DNA of 34,945 nt from Opitutales bacterium (GCA_007130045.1 SLTG01000136.1:1-34945); one strand, 5' to 3'. Counted from the stretch's first letter, positions 26,601 to 34,931 are shown. Numbers and translations are program-made. The notes: generated by a model not told the origin, from the sequence alone.

Positions 26601-27085
26601 GTGGGAACGAATTCCGCCGTCGAGCCCGGGCCAACCAGACGAACGAAATCATCGTCCGCCTGCATGGTGGGAACGAAGGTCCCGTTTCGTGGATCAAAAA
26701 ATTCATTCCCACTGACCAGAGTGGTCTCCACCATTCCCGGCGAATGTGGATTCCAAACCGCAGTCCAGAATGGATGATGCAAATTTCCGGGGGCGATGAA
26801 ACCGGGACTGAATCGCTCCCATCGGTTCGTCACGCGGTCGTCGCGACCCGCATGGCGCTGCAGTTCCGCGATCGCATGCTCCATCGCCTTCTTCGCGTGT
26901 TCCCGGGCGATGCTCTGCTTCAGCGTGTACCCGGCCACCTGGGTTTCGATCCTTGTGAAGGTTCCCACCGTGACCAACAGCAAAACCAGAAACGCCATCA
27001 GCGAAATCGTGATGATCAACGCGAACCCCCGCTTCGCCTCCAGTCCGCTTGGAAAGGTTTTTTGATGAGAACTGAACTGATTCAT
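23624..27085 (-). CDS. Large prepilin-like protein, Verru_Chthon cassette protein A type
   Basis: This 1153-residue protein has a prepilin-like N-terminus: a basic stretch ending in AKRG (residue 20), then FALIITISLMAFLVLLLVTVGTF (residues 21-43), then a long amphipathic helix (LKQSIAREHAKKAMEHAIAEL). A class III-type cleavage after G20 is plausible, but the usual Glu at mature position 5 is absent. The long body ends in RAWLEAVVQRVP, then FGRKFEVVQFRWLEPDEI, matching my recollection of the C-terminus of Verru_Chthon cassette protein A. In other Verrucomicrobia, A is accompanied by small pseudopilins B, C and D; none are beside it here. ATG 27085 is preferred; ATG 27091 is possible and an upstream extension to 27355 looks non-coding. 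No Shine-Dalgarno is visible. Confidence 0.78.
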   Translation of the reverse strand: MNQFSSHQKTFPSGLEAKRGFALIITISLMAFLVLLLVTVGTFTRIETQVAGYTLKQSIAREHAKKAMEHAIAELQRHAGRDDRVTNRWERFSPGFIAPGNLHHPFWTAVWNPHSPGMVETTLVSGNEFFDPRNGTFVPTMQADDDFVRLVGPGSTAEFVPTFDVTRPGEPRLSAYVYAPRIPLRVDHYPGLGTESITGGNNQLPSGGHIIGHYAYWVGDEGVKASLAQAGDRYPIEEFYIGNDASQQDIFRERLDNWGNNVFLSQLNPPMVADDFARTISPTRFGFSYLNTLSEPDFPTGDFHYFGQNYQPGDLNSRHINPRLSAWQRVITRGQAHGETVNGNFRGLIRNPEWGDRPYGFSKRDSINDAAEEMERLFHDTTAYSRGVQATTRQNGGLKIDLTRFSQPGWNSDHRAWANARATSRLAPGSAGTPDSDNPEYPLGVVAAVSPFAQPVVTHAHVLGSFTGNGLGENIDLNLVVRLGLWNPFDVDLEVDSFSVELEGDMQVAVGLWWEHEEEEFDPVFDVWVGDLVLLSDDRLAFERNAQTRIFSGETHLFSVDSAGALVTGQFAPASPGLGYTLFEARPTISFPEGNTLNLRVLTNEGELVILEDSVSLQDVSGIDAGALPSYANVEAWRADWGSNGNFFTYMADFDAPGSQLPFGFGVDTQGRIITGLDNSLPPLRNLSYEERGRTFYGHQIPNVLARPDNSRRGYALVFFDPGMGIPSVYQDSNQAYANQLENQGIMTINPGSSSPASRPPPHMTFYHILRDVQQDLQSLSSGGFSHFGSGNWTDDWIPISSVGQLRVRVERPPATMFDTHFFSTAVLPSSANAGWPFFLNPRIRPYLDETGFDTDTLNRMRDSGEAAAHVLNDGAFNINSTSVKAWAALLHSFAGQDLLVFSPFTGEVYRHNDQFANSPLGSFYSRFSSAPGATFFGRENIAGTPARSIWRNSLRELKPLNLEFPLNNEFTYQFWSEVNDPGQGGQSYNHAAMAMAEIIVDKIRSYGNPVFGTVAEFIGSGILQDAIDEVRWQTSGGGGIAEVGLNWYFDGAEWRRIPRASPSFLTQDDLLATLGSVLTARSDTFIVRAYGDAHNPVTGRVEARAWLEAVVQRVPTPINPDASGVEPQNPSTDRFGRKFEVVQFRWLEPDEI

Positions 27086-27443
27086 AGTCATAAGATTAAG
27101 GACATTCCGCCACGCCACTCCCCAATGGCCCCGGCTCACTACAGACGTATCACCTGCGGCACGGCCCTGCACCTGAACGAACCCGCTTCGAACGAACGGA
27201 TGGAAACCGAAAACGAGGATTCGGAAAACAGGATACAGGCCATAATCAACGGGACGGACGGGAAGCACGATTTGAATCCCGACACGGCAACTCCCGGGAA
27301 GCCGCCGCGAAACGAACCCATCCCCGATCGTGAATCCCCCTTCCGTTTCACGCAAGCTCTTTCACACCGCCCCCTCGAAACCTCCCGGTCCCCGCAGTCG
27401 AATCCCGTGGCGTTATTCGCCACAATGCATCCGGCCCACCGGA
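27086..27443. other. 358-bp intergenic region upstream of the prepilin-like gene
   Basis: This region separates two minus-strand genes. It contains a hairpin at 27407-27423 next to the end of the upstream gene. A long open frame in phase with the prepilin-like gene crosses it but has no recognisable sequence. I found no convincing -35/-10 pair, though the gene's promoter should be here. Confidence 0.4.
27407..27423 (-). terminator. Hairpin after the four-gene operon
   Basis: GTGGCG-TTATT-CGCCAC is a perfect 6-bp stem beginning 20 bases after the last stop of the operon (27444). The following minus-strand bases are GGGATTC, not a T-run, so its terminator role is uncertain. Confidence 0.35.
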
Positions 27444-28601
27444 TCAATCGCCCGGGCGTATCTCTTCTTCGAGCCGGTCGAGCGCCTCCTCCGTTTCCCG
27501 GAAAAGCAGATCGGCTTCCCGGACGTCGTCGCGAAACATCGCCACGCCCCGCCTGTACTCCTCTTCAGTCCCCTCCAGCAACGACATCATCGTCAGCCGC
27601 AGCGACAGGATCGAATTAAAATGAAACGGATGAATCAAACGCATTTGCAGGTTCATGTCTTGGAGGCGACGCACCAAATCGCTCCGGAGGACGGGTTCGT
27701 CCCGGTGTTCCCATAATTCGTCGACCCCCAACCGCACTTCCTCGCCCTCCTTGCGATAGGTGAATCGCGAATGGGAATTCACCAGCCGCCGCGACTCGTG
27801 GAAATGGCTCTGGGTAACCGCCCTGCGCTGAATGCGTTCGTAAACCCCCACCGCCCACCAAAGCTGCGCGTTCTCAATCTCCCGAATATAGGACCCGAAC
27901 GTCGCCATCATACTCGCGTCCGGATCGCCCCCGGCGAGCAATCGAAGAACGAAATTGTGGAGGCGGCCGGATTGCCCGCCGGCCTGATCGAGGTGTCGCA
28001 ACAGCCAGTATGCATTGACCGCAAACGCCTCGTCCGGCGGTTCGTCCTCGTTCCGGTACAGTATCTCCCTCAACGGCATCGGACCTCGTTCGCGAATGCT
28101 CCGGACCATTGCGTCCACGTACGAGGGATCTCCCGCCGCCTGCAACGTGCGCTGCATACCCATCTCCAGCCAAGGTGGCACCGAAACCGACTCGTCCGGA
28201 ACTCGATTCCAGATCGCGACGCGCATCAGGAGTGCCCGCACCAACGCGCGCTCCAGATCCTCGAGTTCCGTCTCCCGATCCCAGCGCACCGAGAGGGTCA
28301 CATTTCCCGCCACTTCAATGTTTGTCCGAAACGGCTCCTCAAAACGATACCTCTCGGGAGACTCCAACTGCACGAATATGCGATTCGGAAAACCAGACGG
28401 GAGCCTTAACCAGTTGCGCGTGGTATGGATCAGGCTACGGGCAAGCGCGGCCGTGAAGTTCGTGCTGGCCCCCTCGTTCGAAACGATCTCGAAATACTGG
28501 GTTCGCGACGAAAAAAAAGTGTGCTCGCGTTCCGCCGTTTCCGCTGCGAGCGCCAGCGGACAGAAAAAAAGAATTCCGCTGCAGATCAAACGATTTCCCA
28601 T
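27444..28601 (-). CDS. Exported protein resembling a degenerate MA-family (gluzincin) peptidase
   Basis: This 385-residue protein has a signal peptide (residues 1-20, MGNRLICSGILFFCPLALAA). The layout recalls peptidase-MA-like proteins: an early strand (FFSSRTQYFEIVSNE) and AALARSLIHTTRNWLRLP. Then, at residues 114-150, LEDLERALVRALLMRVAIWN and VPPWLEMGMQ stand where active members carry HExxH and PxWLxEGxA. The HExxH zinc motif is not present (RALLM instead), so if homologous it is catalytically dead. The C-terminal half is helical and charged. Its ATG overlaps the upstream stop as TGATG, so it is translationally coupled to the membrane-anchored protein. The resemblance is by eye only; otherwise a protein of unknown function. 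Confidence 0.65.
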   Translation of the reverse strand: MGNRLICSGILFFCPLALAAETAEREHTFFSSRTQYFEIVSNEGASTNFTAALARSLIHTTRNWLRLPSGFPNRIFVQLESPERYRFEEPFRTNIEVAGNVTLSVRWDRETELEDLERALVRALLMRVAIWNRVPDESVSVPPWLEMGMQRTLQAAGDPSYVDAMVRSIRERGPMPLREILYRNEDEPPDEAFAVNAYWLLRHLDQAGGQSGRLHNFVLRLLAGGDPDASMMATFGSYIREIENAQLWWAVGVYERIQRRAVTQSHFHESRRLVNSHSRFTYRKEGEEVRLGVDELWEHRDEPVLRSDLVRRLQDMNLQMRLIHPFHFNSILSLRLTMMSLLEGTEEEYRRGVAMFRDDVREADLLFRETEEALDRLEEEIRPGD

Positions 28602-29266
28602 CAAGGAATCTCGAGGATCAGGATGCTGTCTTCGATCGTGACATCGCTCAGGCGACCCCATCCCTCCTTCAACTCTTCAGGAATATCCAGTATTTCCATA
28701 AACCGATTCAGCAGGGCTTCAATGCCCTGATGAGGAACTTGCATTCCCCCGATGTAAAGACGCTCGGGAGAATAAACGAATGTTCCGTTCCGTTGAACGA
28801 AGGCGCCGTGCGCCTGCGCGATGACGGATTTCTCGATTCCCAGAACCTTCGCATTCAATTCCGAAGCGATCTGAAGCGTATTATCGTAAATTCTGAAATT
28901 AAGGCTCCGCGGAGCGATGACGAAGAACCCTTCGTGACTTGTCTCCTCCCAATCAAATTCGGTGGCCACCCATTGGTTGAGTTCCTCTTCGACGATCTCC
29001 AGAGTTCCGGAAGTCCCGTTCACCAGCGCCCCCAGCTTGGGTCGCCAGTTGTACTGCCCGGGTGTCCCGATGGCGCCCTCCTGGTAATAAACCGTCCGGG
29101 CCTCGCGCGCCGCCTCAGGAGGCGTCGAATCGACCTCTTCAACGGGCTGAACAATCAGGTAAACGACCCCGAGCAAAGCACCGAGAATCAGACTCAAGAG
29201 AGCCCCGATTATGATTTCGTAAGGCTTGGGGCCTTTCCTCTGTTCCTTCTTTTTGAATGCAGCCAT
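28601..29266 (-). CDS. Membrane-anchored protein of unknown function
   Basis: I do not recognise this 221-residue protein. A basic start (MAAFKKKEQRKGPKPYE) is followed by one hydrophobic helix (residues 18-40, IIIGALLSLILGALLGVVYL). The remainder should be periplasmic and is mostly beta-rich: GTLEIVEEELNQWVATEF, FFVIAPRSLNFRIYDNTL, IASELNAKVLGIEKSVIAQ, GTFVYSPERLYIGGMQVP. It reads like a lipid- or ligand-binding barrel of the type seen in small DUFs, but this is inference. ATG 29266 is chosen over a far-upstream start that would overlap fmdB. It follows fmdB by ten bases with no Shine-Dalgarno and is coupled by TGATG to the next gene. Confidence 0.65.
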   Translation of the reverse strand: MAAFKKKEQRKGPKPYEIIIGALLSLILGALLGVVYLIVQPVEEVDSTPPEAAREARTVYYQEGAIGTPGQYNWRPKLGALVNGTSGTLEIVEEELNQWVATEFDWEETSHEGFFVIAPRSLNFRIYDNTLQIASELNAKVLGIEKSVIAQAHGAFVQRNGTFVYSPERLYIGGMQVPHQGIEALLNRFMEILDIPEELKEGWGRLSDVTIEDSILILEIP

Positions 29267-29276
29267 CGAATTAAAT

Positions 29277-29591
29277 TCAGGAATTCGGCGAAGACGGCGT
29301 CGCCTTTTTCGCGTCCTTCGCCCCCGAGGAGACCGTATCCTTGCCCGGTTTCTTTTCGGATTGAGCGCCGTCGGAGGATGCCTTTTCTCCGTTGGTCGCG
29401 GTGGAATTTTTACGGTAGTCCGTCTGGTAAAATCCGGAGCCCTTGAAAATGATCCCCGCACCCAAGCCGATTACCCGGCGCAATCCTGTATCCTGACAGG
29501 AAGGACAATCTGAAAGTGGCGGCGCTTTCATCGATTGAAAAGTCTCAAAGCGATGCCCGCACGAGGGGCAAGCATATTCGTAGGTCGGCAT
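29277..29591 (-). CDS. FmdB-family zinc-ribbon protein
   Basis: This 104-residue protein begins MPTYEYACPSCGHRFE with C8-x2-C11 and C29-x2-C32 (DCPSC), the complete four-cysteine zinc ribbon of the FmdB/CxxC_CxxC_SSSS family. After GIIFKGSGFYQTDYR (typical of the family) a low-complexity tail rich in S, K, A and D follows (residues 62-104). These proteins occur next to many unrelated genes and their role is unclear; 'regulatory protein' is a historical label. It is the second gene of the four-gene run, six bases after the DUF4013-like gene and ten before the anchored protein. Confidence 0.9.
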   Translation of the reverse strand: MPTYEYACPSCGHRFETFQSMKAPPLSDCPSCQDTGLRRVIGLGAGIIFKGSGFYQTDYRKNSTATNGEKASSDGAQSEKKPGKDTVSSGAKDAKKATPSSPNS

Positions 29592-29597
29592 ACGGTT

Positions 29598-30218
29598 TTA
29601 CAAAAATGTATAAGGTTCCAGCGGCGTGGATGGTTTTCTTGTCTCCAGTTCGTGAAACAAACGGAAATAAAAATGGAATACGACGCAGACGCCAAGAAAA
29701 AAAGCCAGGGGCAGGATCGGCGCGCCCGCCAGCAAAATTCCCAGGAAAACGAGCGTCGGAACGACTAATTCTTGCCCTCCGGCTTGAACCATGGTCAAAA
29801 CACGGTTGATTTCAAAAGCATCCCGCAACCGCCGTTTTGCCTGAAAACAATACAGGGAAGCGGCGGTCAGCGGAGGAGAGAATAGCATTACCGGTATCAA
29901 CATAATGTAGGCGAGCGGCCCAAAGATGCTGATGAATGGAAGACAGCTGAGCAGATACGCCACCGCCAGTGGCAAAAGGGCATACGCCGCGAAAATGACG
30001 AAAAAACACAGTCCTTCGATGAAAAGCTTCGACCAGTCCTCCCAGTCGGGCAGCGTGAGCGCCCCGCCCCGCCTGCTCTCCTCGAGCAATCGATACAAGA
30101 AGCCGAAAGCGAGGAAATTGACAATGGGAAACGCCATCAATATCCCCCCGAAGAGACACTTCCATCCCCAATCGGACTGCGAAAACATTCGCGGAAAAAA
30201 TTGATCGAAACTCTGCAT
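29598..30218 (-). CDS. Multi-pass membrane protein, DUF4013-like
   Basis: This 206-residue integral membrane protein has hydrophobic stretches near residues 22-45, 70-100, 105-130 and 160-190. The pattern fits DUF4013: an N-terminal WGWKCLFGGILMAFPIVNFLAFGFLYRLLEESRRG followed by LPDWEDWSKLFIEGL, then paired helices (FFVIFAAYALLPLAVAYLLS). No catalytic motif is visible. ATG 30218 is preferred; GGAG lies about 12 bases upstream. An in-frame TTG at 30230 is less likely. The gene heads the four-gene run and is divergent from ispA with only 35 bp between start codons, so at least one promoter must overlap coding sequence. Confidence 0.7.
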   Translation of the reverse strand: MQSFDQFFPRMFSQSDWGWKCLFGGILMAFPIVNFLAFGFLYRLLEESRRGGALTLPDWEDWSKLFIEGLCFFVIFAAYALLPLAVAYLLSCLPFISIFGPLAYIMLIPVMLFSPPLTAASLYCFQAKRRLRDAFEINRVLTMVQAGGQELVVPTLVFLGILLAGAPILPLAFFLGVCVVFHFYFRLFHELETRKPSTPLEPYTFL

Positions 30219-30253
30219 AATCGACGACAACTCCAGATAGTAGCGATCCGGTG

Positions 30254-31135
30254 ATGGACTTCAAAACAAAATTACAAGCCTTCCGGGTGCGCGTGGAGAA
30301 CGGTATCGAGCGGATGATGCCCGCGGCGGAAACACGTCCCCGGCGCCTGCACGAGGCCATGCGTTACAGCATGGAAGACGGCGGCAAGCGCCTGCGTCCG
30401 GTCATGCTTATCGCCGCGGCGGAACTCGGCGAACCCTGGGCGGATCCTTTGCCGGCGGCCGTCGCGGTCGAATGCATCCACAGTTATTCCCTTATTCACG
30501 ATGATCTGCCCTGCATGGACGACGGCGACCTTCGCCGCGGCAAACCCTCCTGCCACCGCCGGTTCGATGAGGCGACCGCCGTGCTGGCGGGCGACGCCAT
30601 CAATACCTACGCCTTCTTGCTCCTTTCACGACATTACCGCGAATTCCCGGAGCTCGCCGCCGGGCTTGTCATGGACCTGGCCGAAGCCGCCGGCAGCGAA
30701 AAACTGATCGGCGGCCAGATGGAGGACATCGAATCCGAACGTTCCGGGAGCGCGAACGAAGAACAAGTCGATTTCATCCATCGCAACAAGACCGCCGAGT
30801 TGATCGCCGCCGCCCTGGGAATGGGCGGTCGCCTTTCGGGCGCCGGTCCGGCGCAGGTCGAAACGCTGCGCGGAATCGGCGGGCGAATCGGGATCGCGTT
30901 TCAGATGATCGACGACATTCTCGATGCGACCGGAGACAGCCGGACGCTGGGCAAAGCAGCCGGCGCCGACGTCGCCGCGGAAAAGGCCACCTGCGTGAGC
31001 CTGTACGGCGTGGAGGAGTCCCGGAAGCGCGCACGCACCCACACTGCAAAAGCTCTCGAACAATGCCGGGACCTCAAAGGAGACCCGGTCTTCCTGAAAG
31101 CACTGATCCGCTCCCTCGAACACCGGATCCGGTAA
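30254..31135 (+). CDS. ispA: Short-chain polyprenyl (farnesyl) diphosphate synthase
   Basis: This 293-residue enzyme condenses IPP with DMAPP and GPP to farnesyl diphosphate, feeding quinone, undecaprenyl and hopanoid routes. The first aspartate-rich motif is D83-D84-LPCM-D89 (YSLIHDDLPCMDDGDLRRGKPS), with the two-residue longer spacing typical of bacterial FPP synthases. The second is D220-D221-IL-D224 (FQMIDDILD). K45 (GGKRLRP), H76 and the FIHRNKT block are in place. Length is normal. Start ATG 30254 (a GTG immediately before it, 30251, is also possible). It is divergent from the DUF4013-like gene and convergent with tpiA. Product length (C15) is inferred from the motif type. Confidence 0.92.
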   Translation: MDFKTKLQAFRVRVENGIERMMPAAETRPRRLHEAMRYSMEDGGKRLRPVMLIAAAELGEPWADPLPAAVAVECIHSYSLIHDDLPCMDDGDLRRGKPSCHRRFDEATAVLAGDAINTYAFLLLSRHYREFPELAAGLVMDLAEAAGSEKLIGGQMEDIESERSGSANEEQVDFIHRNKTAELIAAALGMGGRLSGAGPAQVETLRGIGGRIGIAFQMIDDILDATGDSRTLGKAAGADVAAEKATCVSLYGVEESRKRARTHTAKALEQCRDLKGDPVFLKALIRSLEHRIR

Positions 31136-31266
31136 GTCTGTGCGTCAGTGCGTCGGCAGGCACCCAGCCGTCACTCATCGCCCACTCGCCCCTCGGCCCC
31201 TCTGTCCTCACGGACAGGCCTACAGACGCACCGACGCACCGTCCCACCGTCCCACCGCCGCACCGC
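31136..31266. repeat. Degenerate simple-sequence region with octamer-like repeats
   Basis: The whole gap between ispA and tpiA is built of short related words. Near the right end, octamer-like units CGACGCAC, CGTCCCAC, CGTCCCAC and CGCCGCAC run in tandem (31232-31263). The left end carries GTGCGTC twice (31140-31146, 31148-31154), the exact complement of GACGCAC twice on the right (31225-31231, 31233-31239), making a long inverted repeat about 70 bp apart. In the middle CTGTCC-TCAC-GGACAG (31202-31217) forms a hairpin. No T-run. It may act as an RNA end between convergent genes. Confidence 0.55.
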
Positions 31267-32043
31267 CTACTTCGACCGCTCGCCGGCGGCCTTTACCAGA
31301 TCGATAAAGGAGCGGCCTTCGAGCGATGCGCCTCCGATCAGGCCGCCGTCGATGTTCGGTTTTTCCAGCAACTCTTTGGCATTGGAGGGTTTCATTGATC
31401 CGCCGTAAACGACACGGGTCCGCGTGGCAACGGATTCGCTGAAACGCTTTTTGAGCCAGTCGCGGATAAACCGGTGCATTTCCTCGGCCTGCTCGGGCGT
31501 CGCGGTCTTCCCGGTGCCGATCGCCCAGACCGGTTCGTACGCAATCACCAGGAGTTCGGTTCCCTCGGGATCGACGTCGTCGAGACCCCCTTTCAACTGA
31601 CCTTCCACCACTTCAAATGTCTTGTCCGCCTCGCGTTCCTCCAGGGTTTCGCCGACGCAAAAGATCGGTCGCAACCGGTTGCCGAGGGCCGCTTTGACCT
31701 TGTAATTGATGAACTCATCGGTCTCACCGAAATACGTCCGGCGCTCGCTGTGCCCCAGGATGACATAGTTCACGTAAAGATGCCGGAGCATTTCAGGTGA
31801 AACCTCGCCGGTGTATGCCCCGCTCTGCTCATGGTGCATGTTCTGGGCGCCGACTTTGATCGTCGAGCTCTCGGTCACCTTCGCCACACCCTGCAACGAG
31901 GTGAACGGAGGGCAGATGACCACGTCGACATCGTATTGCTGCCCCATTCTGCGGACCAGCTCCTCGGCCAACGCAACCGACTCCGCCGCGTTCTTGTTCA
32001 TCTTCCAGTTACCCGCAATAAAGTATCTTCTCATTGAACTCAT
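31267..32043 (-). CDS. tpiA: Triosephosphate isomerase
   Basis: This 258-residue TIM-barrel enzyme interconverts dihydroxyacetone phosphate and glyceraldehyde 3-phosphate. Catalytic residues are present: K14 (AGNWKMNKN), H98 (ILGHSERRTYFGE) and E170 (IAYEPVWAIGTGKT). Phosphate-binding YGGSMKPSN follows, and GLIGGASLEG is near the end. ATG 32043 is chosen because GAAGGGA lies upstream; a second ATG nine bases later would also be in frame, and a longer frame to 32058 lacks support. It is the last gene of gap-pgk-tpiA. A TCCGG/CCGGA stem (32067-32083) lies in its leader. Confidence 0.97.
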   Translation of the reverse strand: MSSMRRYFIAGNWKMNKNAAESVALAEELVRRMGQQYDVDVVICPPFTSLQGVAKVTESSTIKVGAQNMHHEQSGAYTGEVSPEMLRHLYVNYVILGHSERRTYFGETDEFINYKVKAALGNRLRPIFCVGETLEEREADKTFEVVEGQLKGGLDDVDPEGTELLVIAYEPVWAIGTGKTATPEQAEEMHRFIRDWLKKRFSESVATRTRVVYGGSMKPSNAKELLEKPNIDGGLIGGASLEGRSFIDLVKAAGERSK

Positions 32044-32230
32044 AATTCTTCCCTTCAATCGAACTCTCCGGAGTTGCCCCGGAAGTCATCACCCATGGAA
32101 CCTTAAACAACGGAAAGTTGCCGCAATTTAGTCAAGTTTTTCGAATCGCCGCCGGAATAAAGCGAACCATCCTTCGATTCGGCCGAGCTCGGTTGAGGCC
32201 GGCGTCCGTCCCGCGCGCCGGCTGCGCGGG

Positions 32231-33463
32231 CTACTTCAAGTCCGAGGCCGCCCCGCCCTCGTCCCTGTCCAAAGCATCGACGCCCGGCAACGTCTTGCCT
32301 TCCAGAAATTCGAGACTCGCCCCGCCGCCGGTGCTGATGAAGCTGACTTTGTCCGAATACCCGCTTTTCTTGATCGCTTTGACCGAGTCGCCGCCGCCGA
32401 TGATCGAAACGCAGTCCCCGTTCGCGGCGACCGCCTCCGCGATCGCGAAGGTTCCCTTGCTGCACGCCTCGATTTCGAAAACTCCCATCGGACCGTTCCA
32501 AAGGACGGTCTTGGCGCCGGCGATTTCCCTCTTGAAGGTCTCGACCGTCTTCGGCCCGATGTCGACGCCTTCCCAGCCGTCCGGAATGTCCTCTCCCTCG
32601 TTCGTCAAGCGACTCTCCCCAACCGTCCGCGCGTCGAAGTCGATCGCGTCCACGATCATGTTGTCGACGGGAAGCAGAAACCTGATCCCCCGCTCTTCCG
32701 CCTTTTTCAACGCGGCCTTGGCGACGTCCACCTTGTCGGGCTCTGAAAGGCTGTCGCCCACCTTTCTCCCCAGGGCAAGCGCGAACGTGTACGCCATCGC
32801 TCCGCCGATCAGAATGGTGTTCGCCTTTTCAAGGAGCGCCTCGATCACACTGATCTTGTCGCTGACCTTCGCCCCGCCGAGAATGACGACAAACGGCCGC
32901 TCCGGATTCGCCGTGTGATCTCCGAGGAATTTCAGCTCCTTCTCCATCAGGAAACCCGCCACGGCCGTTTCGACCTTTCTCGCGACTCCCGCCGTCGATG
33001 CGTGGGCGCGGTGAGCGGAACCGAACGCGTCATTGACGTAAACGTCCCCCAGGCGCGCCAGATCCCCCGACATCTCTTCGCCGTTTTGCTCCTCGTCGCC
33101 ATAGAACCGCACGTTTTGCAGCAGCGCGACGCTTCCGTCGCCCATCTGAGAAACGGCGTTCTCGACTTCCGGCCCCCGGCAATCCTCAAGGAAAAGCACC
33201 GGTTTGCCGAGCTTGTCCGCAAGATTGGACGCGACCGGACGCAGGCTGTATTTCGGGTCTTTTTTCCCTTTGGGACGGCCCAGGTGACTCATCAGGATCA
33301 CCCGCCCTCCCCGTTCGAGGAGATATTCGATCGTCGGCAGCGTCGCGGCTATGCGGCTGTCGTCCGACACCTTGCCGTCCTCGATCGGGACGTTGAAATC
33401 CGCGCGCACGAGTACCCGCTTTCCGGATACATCGACGTCTTTAATGCTTTTAATCCTGGCCAT
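32231..33463 (-). CDS. pgk: Phosphoglycerate kinase
   Basis: This 410-residue enzyme transfers phosphate from 1,3-bisphosphoglycerate to ADP. Diagnostic segments are VLVRADFNVP (substrate-binding Asp/Asn), MSHLGRPKG, YVNDAFGSAHRAHAS, VILGGAKVSDKI, WNGPMGVFE and the nucleotide loop IIGGGDS, then STGGGASLEFLEGK. Length is slightly above the usual ~395 residues because of a short charged C-terminal tail. The ATG at 33463 has no Shine-Dalgarno. It lies between gap and tpiA, with 119 bp to gap and 187 bp to tpiA. The tpiA side holds a CCCGCGC/GCGCGGG stem just after its stop. Confidence 0.98.
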   Translation of the reverse strand: MARIKSIKDVDVSGKRVLVRADFNVPIEDGKVSDDSRIAATLPTIEYLLERGGRVILMSHLGRPKGKKDPKYSLRPVASNLADKLGKPVLFLEDCRGPEVENAVSQMGDGSVALLQNVRFYGDEEQNGEEMSGDLARLGDVYVNDAFGSAHRAHASTAGVARKVETAVAGFLMEKELKFLGDHTANPERPFVVILGGAKVSDKISVIEALLEKANTILIGGAMAYTFALALGRKVGDSLSEPDKVDVAKAALKKAEERGIRFLLPVDNMIVDAIDFDARTVGESRLTNEGEDIPDGWEGVDIGPKTVETFKREIAGAKTVLWNGPMGVFEIEACSKGTFAIAEAVAANGDCVSIIGGGDSVKAIKKSGYSDKVSFISTGGGASLEFLEGKTLPGVDALDRDEGGAASDLK

Positions 33464-33507
33464 AACAACTTGATCGGAGTTCAGATTATCTTGACTTGAA
33501 TGGAGAC

Positions 33508-33544
33508 CGGCGCGCCCCCCTGCGGATCAGGACGCCGCGCCGGC
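33508..33544 (-). promoter_or_regulatory. GC-rich stem-loop between gap and pgk
   Basis: CCGGCGCG (33508-33515), a 21-base loop and CGCGCCGG (33537-33544) form a perfect 8-bp stem in the gap-pgk spacer. Together with the hairpin next to the gap stop, it could attenuate or process the transcript. Confidence 0.35.
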
Positions 33545-33567
33545 CGGGACGAAAACCCGGATTTCCC

Positions 33568-33582
33568 CCGGATTCGATCCGG
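33568..33582 (-). terminator. Hairpin immediately after gap
   Basis: On the minus strand CCGGAT-CGA-ATCCGG starts directly after the gap stop codon. Further along, a second ATCCGG copy is followed by GTTTTC, giving two competing stems. This could be a partial terminator that sets the gap:pgk ratio. Confidence 0.4.
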
Positions 33583-34641
<1,059 letters not shown>

Positions 34642-34823
34642 TCAACCCCGTCCGTTTCAAAGAAAAACGGGAAATACACTCCGCGGAGCACCCCGAGACA
34701 CGGACTCCACGCGGCAACTCAAGAGAGCGATATTCGCTTTGGCAAGAAAGAATCGAATTTTTGGTTCCAGCCCGCCGGAAATAATGAAATCTAACGGAAG
34801 TTCCCGATTCCCGTCGTTCCCCC

Positions 34824-34931
34824 TGTGGCGTGCTTGCTTGCAAGCGCTCCTGCCAATCCCGGATGACGCGGCGAGCGTCTGCACGTGTCCTCCATAGCAC
34901 GGAGTGCGACGGAGGAAGCAGACACGCCACA
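34824..34931. repeat. 108-bp palindromic REP/MITE-like element
   Basis: The element is bounded by a perfect 9-bp inverted repeat, TGTGGCGTG (34824-34832) and CACGCCACA (34923-34931). Inside, nested complementary blocks make a long imperfect hairpin: GGCG/CGCC, GTCTGC/GCAGAC, TCCTCC/GGAGGA and GCAC/GTGC around a GGA loop (34870-34928). A GCTTGCAAGC palindrome lies near the left end. No coding sequence of its own is supported. It looks like a dispersed palindromic element, with no second copy in the window. The neighbouring 34606-34823 stretch holds only the gap upstream region. Confidence 0.6.

Noticed and set aside
27086-27355. N-terminal extension of the prepilin-like protein
   Set aside because: The extra 90 codons would place 110 residues before the AKRG-F prepilin-type junction, which normally lies near the start; ATG 27085 fits better.
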